Positions 15,100-24,726 of a stretch of DNA of 24,746 nucleotides are shown one piece after another. The stretch is from JACKBJ01 sp964549495 (GTDB lineage Bacteria; Chloroflexota; Anaerolineae; Epilineales; Epilineaceae). Where the stretch lies: NCBI GenBank assembly GCA_964549495.1, contig CAZJWJ010000080.1, positions 1-24,746 of the forward strand, in the 5' to 3' direction. Below the pieces are notes generated by a model. The model did not search any database, was not told the DNA's origin, and saw only the letters and a list, made by a program, of their open reading frames with translations. Numbering within the stretch: position 1 is the stretch's first letter; each line of letters begins with the position of its first letter. The position numbers and the translations under genes are program-made.

Positions 15100-16677
15100 T
15101 CAGCCGGATGAGGGTCGGACGCTGCGTAGCCAGGGGAGAAGGATGGGCCGGGGCGACGGCGTGACCGAGGGGGCAGGGGACGGTGCCGCGGACGTGGGGC
15201 GCATCGGGGTCGTCGGGCTCGGTGTGGGGCTCGGCGCCGTGGGAGTCTCGAGGGTCGGTGTGAGAGACGGGGGGAGGGATGACGGGCTCGGGCTAGCGGG
15301 CGCGGACGCATCGCCCCACTCGTCGGCGCCGAGATCGGCCAGCGGGCCGAGGGGGCGGGCTTGACCGTCGAAGTCGTCGAGGACCTCCGGGATGGGGGCG
15401 ATCTGGTCGATGGCGCCCGCGGCATCGGGGCGGAGGTGGAGGTCGCCTGCCGGCTCGTCGACGAACCAGCTAGGGAGGGCCTCGGTCTGGTTGTCATTCA
15501 GCTCCGCCAGCACGCCGTCTCGGCGCCAGATGGGGCCGTCGGTCAGGTTGCCGGCGATGCGGCCCGAGCTGGTCGGGAAGCGGTACTCGATGGTGCCCGG
15601 CGCGAAGCTGCCGTGTTGGATGACTGTATTGTGCAGGATGGCGAAGCGCGGGTGGTGGTTGACCGAGATGCCGATGTCGCCGGTGGAGCTGCCGGGGGCG
15701 CGGTGGATGATGTTGTTGCGAATGACGCCGTCCTGGTGGTCGAAGCGGGCCTCGCCGTCGCGGGCGCGGCCGACGTCGGGCGAGGACAGTCCTAGGGCGA
15801 TGGCGCGGTCGCATTCGAGGAAGCGGTTGCGCTCGACGAGGGTGCGCAGGCTGTTGCGCCAGAAGAGGACGGCCGGGCCGGCCAGCTGGCCGATGGGCGC
15901 GCGGATGCGCACGAAGTCGTTGTCGCGGACCACCCAGTCGGCGCCGGCCAGAACGTCAACGCCGTTGGTATAGTCGCTGCGGGCGCGGTCCGTATAGCCC
16001 AGCCAGCTGCAGGCGACGGTGCCGCGATCGGCGTAGGGGCCGGGCGGGCCGCCGGAGGAGCCCTTGACCAGCTGCTCGCCGGCATCGATCAGGCGCGTGT
16101 TGTAGATCGTCACGTCGGCCGCGCCGGACTCGCCGGCCACCTGGATGGCGTGGTAGTAGACCTGGCGGATGGTCAGGTCGGCAATCAAGACTTCCTGGGC
16201 ATCGGAGACCAGTATGCCGTGGGGCACGTTGGCGTGGTTCGGGTTGCTCATGCCCCAGCCCGTCAGGACCACCGCGTCCCGATCACCGGAGGCGCCGCGG
16301 ATGGCCACCCGCTCCAGGCCGCCGTAGAGGTGCAGGGTGTTGGTCAGCCGGTACTCGCCGTCGGCCAGGAGGATGGTGCCGTCATGGCCGATGTCCCGCA
16401 TCCGGCGCAGGGCTGCCTGGAGCTCGGGCTCGCTCTCGACCTCGATGACGGTACCGGTAGGCGCCGGCAGGGGCCCGCAGCGATCCTCGGCCGCGGTAGA
16501 GGCCAAGCTCGGCGAGGCGGAGGCGAAATTCGGCGCGGCGGGCGGTCGATCGAGCGGTCCGGTGGTCGAGAGGAGCAGGAACAGCAGCAGGACCCGAAGC
16601 CGTCCAGGGCGCCTGCTAGCTCGCGGGCCCTCGGAGCGGGCGAGCTTCGGTCGTCGGTGACGCGACCCGGATCTCAT
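15100..16677 (-). CDS. Secreted right-handed beta-helix protein with Pro/Ser/Thr linker
   Basis: 525 residues from ATG 16677, preceded by AGGAG about ten bases upstream; an upstream start at 16749 adds only Arg/Pro-rich residues. The N-region is strongly basic, followed by a hydrophobic core (LRVLLLFLLLSTTG) consistent with a signal peptide. The body shows parallel beta-helix periodicity: ELQAALRRMRDIGHDGTILL, then repeated segments such as VLIADLTIRQVYYHAIQV, WVVRDNDFVRI, TLVERNRFLECDRAIALG, GVIRNNIIHRA and FAILHNTVIQHG. This fold is typical of polysaccharide lyases and glycosidases, but I cannot name a substrate. DFDGQARPLGPLADLGADEW before the linker is the usual closing motif of such proteins. 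A ~55-residue Pro/Ser/Thr linker leads to a tail with ILLPWLR, a looser version of the tail in neighbouring proteases. Confidence 0.85.
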   Translation of the reverse strand: MRSGSRHRRPKLARSEGPRASRRPGRLRVLLLFLLLSTTGPLDRPPAAPNFASASPSLASTAAEDRCGPLPAPTGTVIEVESEPELQAALRRMRDIGHDGTILLADGEYRLTNTLHLYGGLERVAIRGASGDRDAVVLTGWGMSNPNHANVPHGILVSDAQEVLIADLTIRQVYYHAIQVAGESGAADVTIYNTRLIDAGEQLVKGSSGGPPGPYADRGTVACSWLGYTDRARSDYTNGVDVLAGADWVVRDNDFVRIRAPIGQLAGPAVLFWRNSLRTLVERNRFLECDRAIALGLSSPDVGRARDGEARFDHQDGVIRNNIIHRAPGSSTGDIGISVNHHPRFAILHNTVIQHGSFAPGTIEYRFPTSSGRIAGNLTDGPIWRRDGVLAELNDNQTEALPSWFVDEPAGDLHLRPDAAGAIDQIAPIPEVLDDFDGQARPLGPLADLGADEWGDASAPASPSPSSLPPSLTPTLETPTAPSPTPSPTTPMRPTSAAPSPAPSVTPSPRPILLPWLRSVRPSSG

Positions 16678-16698
16678 GGGCTGGCTACTCCTGCTCGG

Positions 16699-16722
16699 GC
16701 CGGCAGATCTCGGCCGGCCACG
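16699..16722 (-). other. Hairpin between S8 protease and beta-helix gene
   Basis: GGCCGG and CCGGCC arms flank about ten bases around CAGATCTCGG. It lies between the protease stop (16789) and the next start (16677). It could attenuate read-through; there is no T-tract. Confidence 0.3.
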
Positions 16723-16788
16723 GCGCATGCCGAGGCGTCCTCGAATCACGAACGGTCGAGCGCCACGACCTTCGAGACGGGGTCGAGC

Positions 16789-18555
16789 CTACAGCCCCTC
16801 CCCGTTGCGGGTGAAGGGAAGGTAGATCCACAGGCCATCGACCGAAGGATCGACGGTCGGGAACCAGGTGGGTGATGGGGTTTGCGTCGGCGCTTCGGTC
16901 GGTGGCGTCTCCGAGGTCGGCGTCAGCGTTGCGGGCTCGCCGGTAGCCGTGGCTTCAGGCGTGTCGGTCGTGACCGGCGTCGCGGTAGGTTCGTCGGTGG
17001 CCGTCGCAACGGGTGTCGGCGTCTCCGGGAGCACCGACAGGATGGCTCGGTAGGCGTTCACCCGCGGTAGCTCGTCGCCGCTCTCCGGATGGATGACGGT
17101 GTCGCCTGTGCGTTCGAGGATGCGCTGCATGTCGCGGGCGTGGATGCCCGGATCTGCCGAGAACAGCAGGGCGGCCACGCCGGCGGCGGCCGGGCTGGCG
17201 TAGCTGGTGCCATGGCCGCCGCCTCGGATGTTGTTGGGATCGCCGCTCATTCCGCCGCCTAGCCGAGAGGCGACGATGAAGCTGCCCGGGGCGAGGAGGG
17301 CCATGGAGCGGCCCCGGTCGGTGTAGCAGGCGATATGCAATGGTGTCACTTCCGAAGCTCCGTCGTGGCATCCGACCAGCGAACCGCTCAAACCGCTAGT
17401 GCTCATCTCGGTGTCGAACGTGGACCCCACGCCGGTGCCGTTGGAGATGCAGCCGGGGAATGCCACCCGATCGGGATTGCCCCCGTTGCCGGTGGCAACG
17501 AAGATGGCCACGTTGCGCGCCAGGAGGGTTTGGAAGACCTGCTTGACGCTGCCGAACTGGTTGTCGCAGTTGGTGCCGATCGACGCGCCGCCGCCCAGGC
17601 TCATGTTGACCGCGCGGATGTCGTGCTTGGCCTGGTTGGCCACGACGAAGTTGAGGCCGTCGACGATGTCGTTGGTCGGCGCGCCGCCTTGGTCGCGGAA
17701 GACGCGCAGCGCGACGAGGTTGGCTTCGGGTGCCACGCCGGCTGGCGCCACGCGGCCGCGGCCGAGGACGATGCCGCTTACCCCGGTGCCGTGGCCCTGC
17801 TCGTCTTGGGCATTCGGGCCCTTGGCCACGCCGCGTCCCGACTCGCTGACGCAGCTGTTGGTGTTCGAGCTGTAGCAGTACTGATCGACGATCGCGCCTT
17901 CGAAATCCGGATGGCTGTTGTCGATGCCCGTGTCCAGCACCGCGACCGCCACACCCTGGCCCTTGATGCCCATGGCGTGGACCTTGTCGGCCTCGATGGA
18001 GGCGACGGACTGGATCAGCTGGGCCGGGGCCGGCATCGGGCCGGCGGCCGGTGCCAAGGGGTAGACCCAGACGTCCTCGTCGATGGCGAGGACGCGAGGG
18101 TGCGCGCGTAGCTTGGGCAGGCCGGCGGCCGATACGCGGCCGGCGACCAATGCGAGATGACTGTACGTCTTGGTCAGTCGGAACTCGGCGGGATCCAGAT
18201 CGGCAAGCAGGTCGGCGCTGGCATCGGCGGCTCCGCGGGCCAGATCGGCCAGCGGGGCGGAGGGGGCCACACCGTCGGCCAGGGCGACCAGGACATCGGC
18301 CCATCCTTCGGCCTCGATGGCCTCCGTGATCGCCCCGTCGACGCGGATGGGCGCGCCCGGTGCGACGGCGTTGCGGGCCGGGTCGATCGGATCGGGCGCC
18401 AGCGGGCGCGGCTCGGATGCTCGATCCGGGCTCATGGTCGGGCCGGACTCCGCGGGCATGGCGCCAGCGCGCAGCGTGACGCCCACCACGAGCAGGGGCA
18501 GGACCAGGGCCAAGAGGCCCAGGCGGCGGGGAGACAGGAGATGATCGCAGATCAT
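16789..18555 (-). CDS. Secreted S8 subtilisin-like serine protease
   Basis: 588 residues from ATG 18555, with AAGGA about ten bases upstream. The frame extends to 18756, but the added residues carry no signal peptide, whereas 18555 starts MICDHLLSPRRLGLLALVLP, a good signal sequence. An inhibitor_I9-like propeptide spans about 70-165 (GWADVLVALADG ... HPRVLAIDEDVWVYPL). The catalytic triad is D208 (VAVLDTGID), H255 (GHGTGVSG) and S451 (GHGTSYASP), with oxyanion N357 (ATGNGG). Several cysteines (for example in DQYCYSSNTNSCVS) suggest disulfides. A Pro/Thr/Glu linker of about 60 residues follows, ending in the tail IYLPFTRNGEGL. It is a compact enzyme without a PA domain, unlike the one at 10958. 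It is followed by the beta-helix gene 111 bases downstream on the same strand. Confidence 0.95.
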   Translation of the reverse strand: MICDHLLSPRRLGLLALVLPLLVVGVTLRAGAMPAESGPTMSPDRASEPRPLAPDPIDPARNAVAPGAPIRVDGAITEAIEAEGWADVLVALADGVAPSAPLADLARGAADASADLLADLDPAEFRLTKTYSHLALVAGRVSAAGLPKLRAHPRVLAIDEDVWVYPLAPAAGPMPAPAQLIQSVASIEADKVHAMGIKGQGVAVAVLDTGIDNSHPDFEGAIVDQYCYSSNTNSCVSESGRGVAKGPNAQDEQGHGTGVSGIVLGRGRVAPAGVAPEANLVALRVFRDQGGAPTNDIVDGLNFVVANQAKHDIRAVNMSLGGGASIGTNCDNQFGSVKQVFQTLLARNVAIFVATGNGGNPDRVAFPGCISNGTGVGSTFDTEMSTSGLSGSLVGCHDGASEVTPLHIACYTDRGRSMALLAPGSFIVASRLGGGMSGDPNNIRGGGHGTSYASPAAAGVAALLFSADPGIHARDMQRILERTGDTVIHPESGDELPRVNAYRAILSVLPETPTPVATATDEPTATPVTTDTPEATATGEPATLTPTSETPPTEAPTQTPSPTWFPTVDPSVDGLWIYLPFTRNGEGL

Positions 18556-18622
18556 GGGGTTTCGTCCTTCTAATGCGGGAGGCTCGGCGGTCCGGGTCGA
18601 GTCTAGCCGATGGCGGAATGGC

Positions 18623-18650
18623 TTGCCAGTCGCGGCCCGGCCGCTACAAT
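18623..18650 (+). promoter_or_regulatory. Probable sigma-70-type promoter of mrp
   Basis: TTGCCA (18623-18628) and TACAAT (18645-18650) are 16 bases apart. The start point would be near 18657, giving a leader of about 105 bases that contains the palindromes at 18697-18733. Confidence 0.65.
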
Positions 18651-18696
18651 GTTGGTCGGAGCCAGCTTTTCTCCCATCCGCGTCAGCAATAATCGA

Positions 18697-18733
18697 GATC
18701 CGTTGACGGATCACCGGATCGATGTCGATCCGG
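18697..18733 (+). promoter_or_regulatory. Two adjacent palindromes in the mrp leader
   Basis: GATCCG-TTGA-CGGATC (18697-18712) is followed after one base by CCGGATCGATGTCGATCCGG (18714-18733). Both are perfect. They end 28 bases before the mrp start. A protein operator or a pair of leader hairpins affecting translation are both possible. Confidence 0.5.
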
Positions 18734-18761
18734 GGCGATCCGAGGGAAGGGCCCAAGGCAC

Positions 18762-19885
<1,124 letters not shown>

Positions 19886-19889
<4 letters not shown>

Positions 19890-21127
19890 GCCAGCGCTGG
19901 CAGGATCCGCAGCCCGCGCCGCGACCCGATCCGTCGCGCCGCCGGCTCCTGCGCCTGGCCGCCGGCCTGGGCTTGGGCGCCTGGATCACCGGCTGCCGCC
20001 GCGGCATCGTCCTGGAGGACCTGAGCCAGCTCGACGAGCTCGAGGATCAGGATCTGGCCACCGAGATCGCCCGCCAGGCCACCGCCGCCGTCGGCCCCAG
20101 CCCCAACCCGGCCCCCAGCGATACCCCCTTTCCCACCCCCGACCCCCGGGCCCTGGGCTTCGACACCGACCTGCGCCTCACCCCCGCCGACCGCTTCTAC
20201 GTGATGAAGTACGGTGAGATCCAAGATCTCGACCGCGCGGCCTGGCGTTTGCACATCGATGGCCTGGCGCCCCGCCCCACCACCCTGCGCTTCTCCGACC
20301 TCGACGCCCTTCCCGCACGTTCCTTCCTGCGCACCCTGGCCTGCATCTCCAACCCCGCCGGCGGTGACCTGATCGGCAACGCTGCCTGGACCGGCGCCCC
20401 ATTCGCCGAGATCCTCGCCCTGGCCGGCATTCCCGGCGATCTCGAGGCCTACGACACGTCAGCTACCGCTCTCGCATCGTCCACGCCCGGGTCGGAGGAT
20501 GGCCCCTCGGGGTGGTTCCTCCGCCTGGAGGGCGCCGACGGCTACCACACCGGCATCCCGCTCTCGCTGGCCCTCGATCCGCGCAGCTACCTGGTCTACG
20601 CCATGAACGGCCGGCCCCTCTTGCCCAAACACGGCTACCCGGCCCGCTGCCTCTTCCCCGGCCGCTTCGGCCAGAAGCAGCCCAAATGGCTCACCCGCAT
20701 CAGCCTCCAGGACGAGCCCCACATCGGCCACTGGGAGGGCCAGGGCTGGTCCGACAGCGCCGAGATCGTCATCAGCTCGCGCCTCGATTCACCGCGCCAG
20801 CGGGCCACCGTCGAGGCTCCGGTGCTGATCTCCGGCATCGCCTTCGCCGGCCTCTCCGGCGTGGCCGAGGTCGAATTGATCATCGACGATCGCCAGCGGG
20901 TGCAGGCCGAGCTCGCCAAGGCGCCCGAGCCCTTCGCCGACCTCTGCTGGACCGAGTGGCGCTACCTGTGGACGGATCCCAGTCCCGGCAACCACAAGAT
21001 CCTCGCCCGCGCCCGCGACGGTGCCGGCCTGGGTCAGAGCCGCGCCCGCGAGCACGTTCTGGACGAGACCTTCCCCGACGGCAGCACCACCATGGATCGC
21101 CTCGACATCACCGTCGCCGGGGCCTGA
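19886..21127 (+). CDS. Tat-type lipoprotein molybdopterin oxidoreductase (sulfite-oxidase fold)
   Basis: 413 residues from GTG 19886, which overlaps the mrp stop by four bases (GTGA). The N-terminus carries a twin-arginine-like stretch (SRRRLLRLAAGLGLGAWITG) ending in the lipobox ITGC (C37), so the protein should be exported folded with its cofactor and lipid-anchored outside. A Pro/Thr linker leads to the molybdopterin domain, about 95-280, where C153 in TLACISNPAGG is the expected molybdenum ligand. The segment ARCLFPGRFGQKQPKWLTRI also fits this family. The last ~110 residues form the Mo-co dimerisation-type domain (VLISGIAFAGLSGVAEVEL). Related enzymes oxidise sulfite or reduce sulfoxides; the substrate here is not evident. 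Coupling to an Fe-S carrier is curious because no Fe-S motif is visible in this enzyme. Confidence 0.9.
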
Positions 21128-21145
21128 TCGCCCCCTGCCAGGCGA

Positions 21146-21174
21146 TTGACCGCCCTCGCGGCCTCTCCTATCAT
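21146..21174 (+). promoter_or_regulatory. Sigma-70-type promoter of the 2-oxoacid dehydrogenase operon
   Basis: TTGACC (21146-21151) and TATCAT (21169-21174) are separated by 17 bases, each with one mismatch to consensus. The start point would be near 21181, about 85 bases before the E1 start at 21267. Confidence 0.75.
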
Positions 21175-21266
21175 GCCCAATGCCGGGTCCGTCTCTTCAA
21201 CACCCAGCCACCCGCTCCGCGATCGTCGAGGCCAACGACCTCCCCGAAGCACAAGGAAGACTGCCG

Positions 21267-23291
21267 ATGGCCGAGCCCTCCGAAAGCGTCCAAGACCTCG
21301 CCGGCCTCTCCCCCGAAGACCTGCGCGACATGCTGCGCATGATGCAGCGCATCCGCGTCTTCGAGGACCAGGCCGCCCGGGCCTACACCCAGGGCAAGGC
21401 CGGCGGCTTCATGCACCTCTACAACGGTCAGGAAGCCTCCGGCGTGGGGGCCATCTCGGCCCTGCGGCCGGAGGACGTGGTGATGACCCACTACCGCGAC
21501 CACGGCTACGCGCTGGCCCGCGGCCTGCCGGCCGACAAGCTGATGGCCGAGCTCTTCGGCCGCGTCGACGGCGTGGCCCGCGGCCGCGGCGGCTCGATGC
21601 ACTTCTACTCCGAGGCGCACAACTTCAAGGGTGGCTGGGCCATCGTCGGCGGCCAGATCCCGCTGGCGGTGGGCCATGCCTGGGCCACCGAGTACCGACG
21701 CAAGGTGATGGGCGAGGAGCGCGATGACATCGGCATGGTCATCATGGGCGACGGCGCCACCAACATCGGCTACTTCTACGAGTCGCTGAACTTCGCCGCG
21801 CTCTGGGACGTGCCCATCCTCTTCTTCATCGAGAACAACGGCTACGCCATGGGCACGGCCGGCCAGTACATCTCGGCCGTCGAGGAGATGGCCGACAAGG
21901 GCCGCTCCTTCGACATCCCGGCCAAGCGCGTCGACGGCATGAACCTGCTCGAGGTCTACCAGACCGTCCAGGAGGCCGCCGACTGGGTGCGCGCCGAGCG
22001 CAAGCCGATGATCGTCGAGTCGGTCACCTACCGCTACCGCGCCCATTCCATGGCCGATCCGGACCTCTACCGCGAGAAGGACGAGATCGAGGAGTGGCGC
22101 GAGCGCGACCCCATCGAGCGCTTCTCGGCCCAGCTCATCGAGGAGGGCATCCTCGACGCGGATGCCTGGGAGGCGATGAAGGAAGAGGTCGATGCCGAGA
22201 TCGAGGAGGCCCTCGATTTCGCCGAGGCCAGCGCCGAGCCCGACATCTCCGAGCTGACGGCCGACATCCTGGGCGATCCGCCCGAGCCGGTCGAGCCCTC
22301 GGGCGAGACCAAGGAGATGACGGTCACCGAAGGCCTCAATGCCGCCCTGGACCATTGGATGGGCCAGGACGAGCGGGCCTTCATCATGGGCGAGGACGTC
22401 AACCGCTACGGCGGCGCCTACGCCGTCACCCGCGATCTGCCGGACAAGTACGGCGACGAGCGCGTGCGCGACACGCCCATCGCCGAAGGAGCCATCGCGG
22501 GCCTGGCCACCGGCGCGGCCATGGCCGGCCTGCGCCCCGTGGCGGAGCTGATGACCATCAACTTCGCCCTGCTGGCCTCGGATGCCATCATCAACCACGC
22601 CGCCAAGATCCGCAACATGTTCGGCGGCCAGACCCAGGTCCCGCTGGTCATCCGCACCGTCGGCGGCGGCGTCCAGCTGGGCGCCACCCACTCGCAGAAC
22701 TTCGATGCCCTCTTTGCTCACGTGCCCGGCCTGCGCGTGGCTGCGGTGGGCACCGCCTACGATGCCAAGGGCCTCTTGGCCACGGCCCTGGAGCTGGACG
22801 ACCCGACCGTCTTCCTCGAGCATCAGCTGCTCTTCCGGGTCAAGGGCCAAGTGCCGGTCGAGCACTACACCCTGCCGGTCGGCAAGGCCCACGTCGAGCG
22901 CGAGGGCGAGGAAGGTGGCCTGACGCTCATCGGCTACTCGCGCGGCCTGCAGGTGGCCCTCGAGGCCGCCGATCGCCTCGAAAAAGAGCATGGCCTCTCG
23001 GCCGAGGTCATCAACCTGCGCTGGCTCCGCCCCTTGGACGTGGACACGCTGGTCGAGTCGATGAAGAAGACCAACCGCGCCCTGGTCGTCGAGGACGATT
23101 GGCTGAGCTATGGCGTCGGCGCCGAGATCGCCGCCCGCATCCAGGAGTCGGCCTTCGACTGGCTCGACGCGCCGGTGATGCGCGTGGCGGCCATCGAGGC
23201 GCCCATGCCCTACGCGGCCAACCTGGAGCGCGCCGCCTGGCCCTCGGTCGATCGCGTGATCGAGGCCCTCGAGAAGCAGAAGATCATCTGA
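21267..23291 (+). CDS. 2-oxoacid dehydrogenase E1, fused alpha and beta subunits
   Basis: 674 residues from ATG 21267, preceded by AAGGAAGA six bases upstream; an in-frame ATG at 21180 would sit at the transcription start and is less likely. It decarboxylates a 2-oxoacid (pyruvate most likely, given the neighbours) with thiamine diphosphate and passes the acyl group to E2. Residues ~20-330 are the alpha part: MHLYNGQEASGVGAI, then THYRDHGYALARG, and the thiamine motif from GDGATN (D162) to ENN (N190-N191). The loop YRYRAHSMADPDLYR also fits alpha subunits. A short linker leads at about residue 350 to the beta part: VTEGLNAALDHWM, FIMGEDVNRYGGAY, TPIAEGAIAGLATGAAM and VINLRWLRPLDVDTL. Normally these are two genes; the fusion is complete, in one frame, without a broken motif. 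A branched-chain oxoacid substrate cannot be excluded. Confidence 0.95.
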   Translation: MAEPSESVQDLAGLSPEDLRDMLRMMQRIRVFEDQAARAYTQGKAGGFMHLYNGQEASGVGAISALRPEDVVMTHYRDHGYALARGLPADKLMAELFGRVDGVARGRGGSMHFYSEAHNFKGGWAIVGGQIPLAVGHAWATEYRRKVMGEERDDIGMVIMGDGATNIGYFYESLNFAALWDVPILFFIENNGYAMGTAGQYISAVEEMADKGRSFDIPAKRVDGMNLLEVYQTVQEAADWVRAERKPMIVESVTYRYRAHSMADPDLYREKDEIEEWRERDPIERFSAQLIEEGILDADAWEAMKEEVDAEIEEALDFAEASAEPDISELTADILGDPPEPVEPSGETKEMTVTEGLNAALDHWMGQDERAFIMGEDVNRYGGAYAVTRDLPDKYGDERVRDTPIAEGAIAGLATGAAMAGLRPVAELMTINFALLASDAIINHAAKIRNMFGGQTQVPLVIRTVGGGVQLGATHSQNFDALFAHVPGLRVAAVGTAYDAKGLLATALELDDPTVFLEHQLLFRVKGQVPVEHYTLPVGKAHVEREGEEGGLTLIGYSRGLQVALEAADRLEKEHGLSAEVINLRWLRPLDVDTLVESMKKTNRALVVEDDWLSYGVGAEIAARIQESAFDWLDAPVMRVAAIEAPMPYAANLERAAWPSVDRVIEALEKQKII

Positions 23292-23338
23292 ACCACCATC
23301 GGCGGCGCCCCGGCGTCGCCGGTTGCAGGGAGGCAGCG

Positions 23339-24637
23339 ATGGCAACGCAGGTCGTGATGCCCAAGATGGGCTACGACATGGAAGAGGGCACCATCCTCAG
23401 CTGGGCCAAGCAGGAAGGCGACGAGGTCGCCAAGGGCGACGTGCTGGGCGAGATCGAGACCGGCAAGGTCAACATCGAGATCGAGGCCTTCGACGCCGGC
23501 ATCCTGCGCAAGATCTTGGTCCAGGAAGGCCAGACCGTCGACGTCGGCGTGGCCATCGCCATCATCGGCGATGCCGACGAGGAGATCGAGATCCCCTCCA
23601 GCGGCGCCTCGTCCAACGGTCGCGGACCCGAAGCAGACGCCGATTCCGAGCCACAGCCCGAGCCGGCCGGTGCTGCCCAACCGCGCGACGACGACGCTCG
23701 CGCATCCGCCGGCTCGGCAGCATCATCATCTCCAGAAGGGGCCCCCGACGGTCGCCTGCGCGCCTCCCCCCTCGCCCGCCGCATCGCCGCCGAGCACGAC
23801 CTCGACCTGGCCTCCATCTCCGGCTCCGGCCCCAAGGGCCGCATCCTGCGCGACGACGTCCAAGCCGCCCTCGAGCGCGGCGACGCCCAGGCCGCCCCGG
23901 CCCCCGAGCCCGCCAAGCCCGCCGCGCCCCTCCAGCTGGCCGAGGGCGACCAGCGCGAAGACCTCTCCTCGATGCGCCGCACCATCGCCCGCCGCCTGAG
24001 CGAGAGCTGGCAGTCGGCCCCCCACATCTTCCTCACCGTCCCCATCGAGATGGACGCCGCCCTGGCGCTGCGCAAGGACATCAACGCCTCCCTCGAGGCC
24101 GCCGGCGCCGGCAAGATCTCGGTCAACGATCTGGTCATCAAGGCCGCCGCCGTCGCCCTGCGCCGCCACCCGCGGATCAACGTCAGCTGGGACGACGGCG
24201 CCCGCATCCTCCGCGACCACGTCAACGTGGGCGTGGCCATCGCCCTCGACGACGGCCTGATCACGGTGGCGGTGGCCGACGCCGACCAGCGCCCCATCTC
24301 CGAGATCGGCGCCGAGGTGGCCGACAAGGCCGAGCGCGCCCGGGCCGGCAAGCTCCACCCCGACGACCTCTCGGTGGCCAGCACCTTCACCATCTCCAAC
24401 CTGGGCGGCTACGGCATCGAGGAGTTCACCGCCATCATCAACCCGCCCGAGGCCGCCATCCTGGCCGTCGGCCGCGCCACCCCCCAACCCGTCGTCGCCG
24501 ACGGCGAGATCGTCGTCCGCTCCATCATGCGCGTCACCCTCTCGGCCGACCACCGCGTCGTCGACGGCGCCACCGCCGCCGAGTTCCTGGCCACCCTGCG
24601 CCAGCTCCTCGAGAACCCCCTGACCATGCTCGTCTAG
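23339..24637 (+). CDS. 2-oxoacid dehydrogenase E2, dihydrolipoamide acyltransferase
   Basis: 432 residues from ATG 23339, with GGGAGG five bases upstream, 47 bases after the E1 stop. It takes the acyl group from E1 on a lipoyl arm and transfers it to CoA. One lipoyl domain (about 1-80) has the lipoylated lysine K43 in GEIETGKVNIEIEA. An acidic, Pro/Ala/Ser-rich linker follows. The E3/E1-binding domain is at about 136-175 (RASPLARRIAAEHDLDL, GSGPKGRILRDDVQAAL). The catalytic domain (about 205-432) ends with the HxxxDG motif, H405 and D409 in SADHRVVDGATAAEFL. It has a single lipoyl domain, as is common outside enterobacteria. It should form the core of the complex with the fused E1 and the E3 encoded next. 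Confidence 0.95.
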   Translation: MATQVVMPKMGYDMEEGTILSWAKQEGDEVAKGDVLGEIETGKVNIEIEAFDAGILRKILVQEGQTVDVGVAIAIIGDADEEIEIPSSGASSNGRGPEADADSEPQPEPAGAAQPRDDDARASAGSAASSSPEGAPDGRLRASPLARRIAAEHDLDLASISGSGPKGRILRDDVQAALERGDAQAAPAPEPAKPAAPLQLAEGDQREDLSSMRRTIARRLSESWQSAPHIFLTVPIEMDAALALRKDINASLEAAGAGKISVNDLVIKAAAVALRRHPRINVSWDDGARILRDHVNVGVAIALDDGLITVAVADADQRPISEIGAEVADKAERARAGKLHPDDLSVASTFTISNLGGYGIEEFTAIINPPEAAILAVGRATPQPVVADGEIVVRSIMRVTLSADHRVVDGATAAEFLATLRQLLENPLTMLV

Positions 24638-24648
24638 CCTGTTCCGTG

Positions 24649-24683
24649 CCCAACCCCTGCCCGCCTTTCTCGGCGGGGCAGGT
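24649..24683 (+). other. Imperfect hairpin between E2 and E3 genes
   Basis: The left arm CCTGCCCGCC pairs with GGCGGGGCAGG (one bulged base) around TTTCTC-like loop bases. It lies in the 89-base gap before the next start and may damp read-through or protect mRNA ends. Confidence 0.3.
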
Positions 24684-24726
24684 CCAAGATCGAATCCCAC
24701 CCCTTGCCAGCAATGGAGACCTATCC

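Noticed and set aside
18556..18756. Upstream extension of the second complete S8 protease to 18756
   Set aside because: The added 67 residues carry no signal peptide and would overlap the mrp promoter; ATG 18555 gives a proper signal sequence and has a ribosome binding site.
21171..23345. 724-codon minus-strand open frame opposite the E1 gene
   Set aside because: The plus strand encodes an unmistakable E1 with all motifs; the opposite frame is composition noise.
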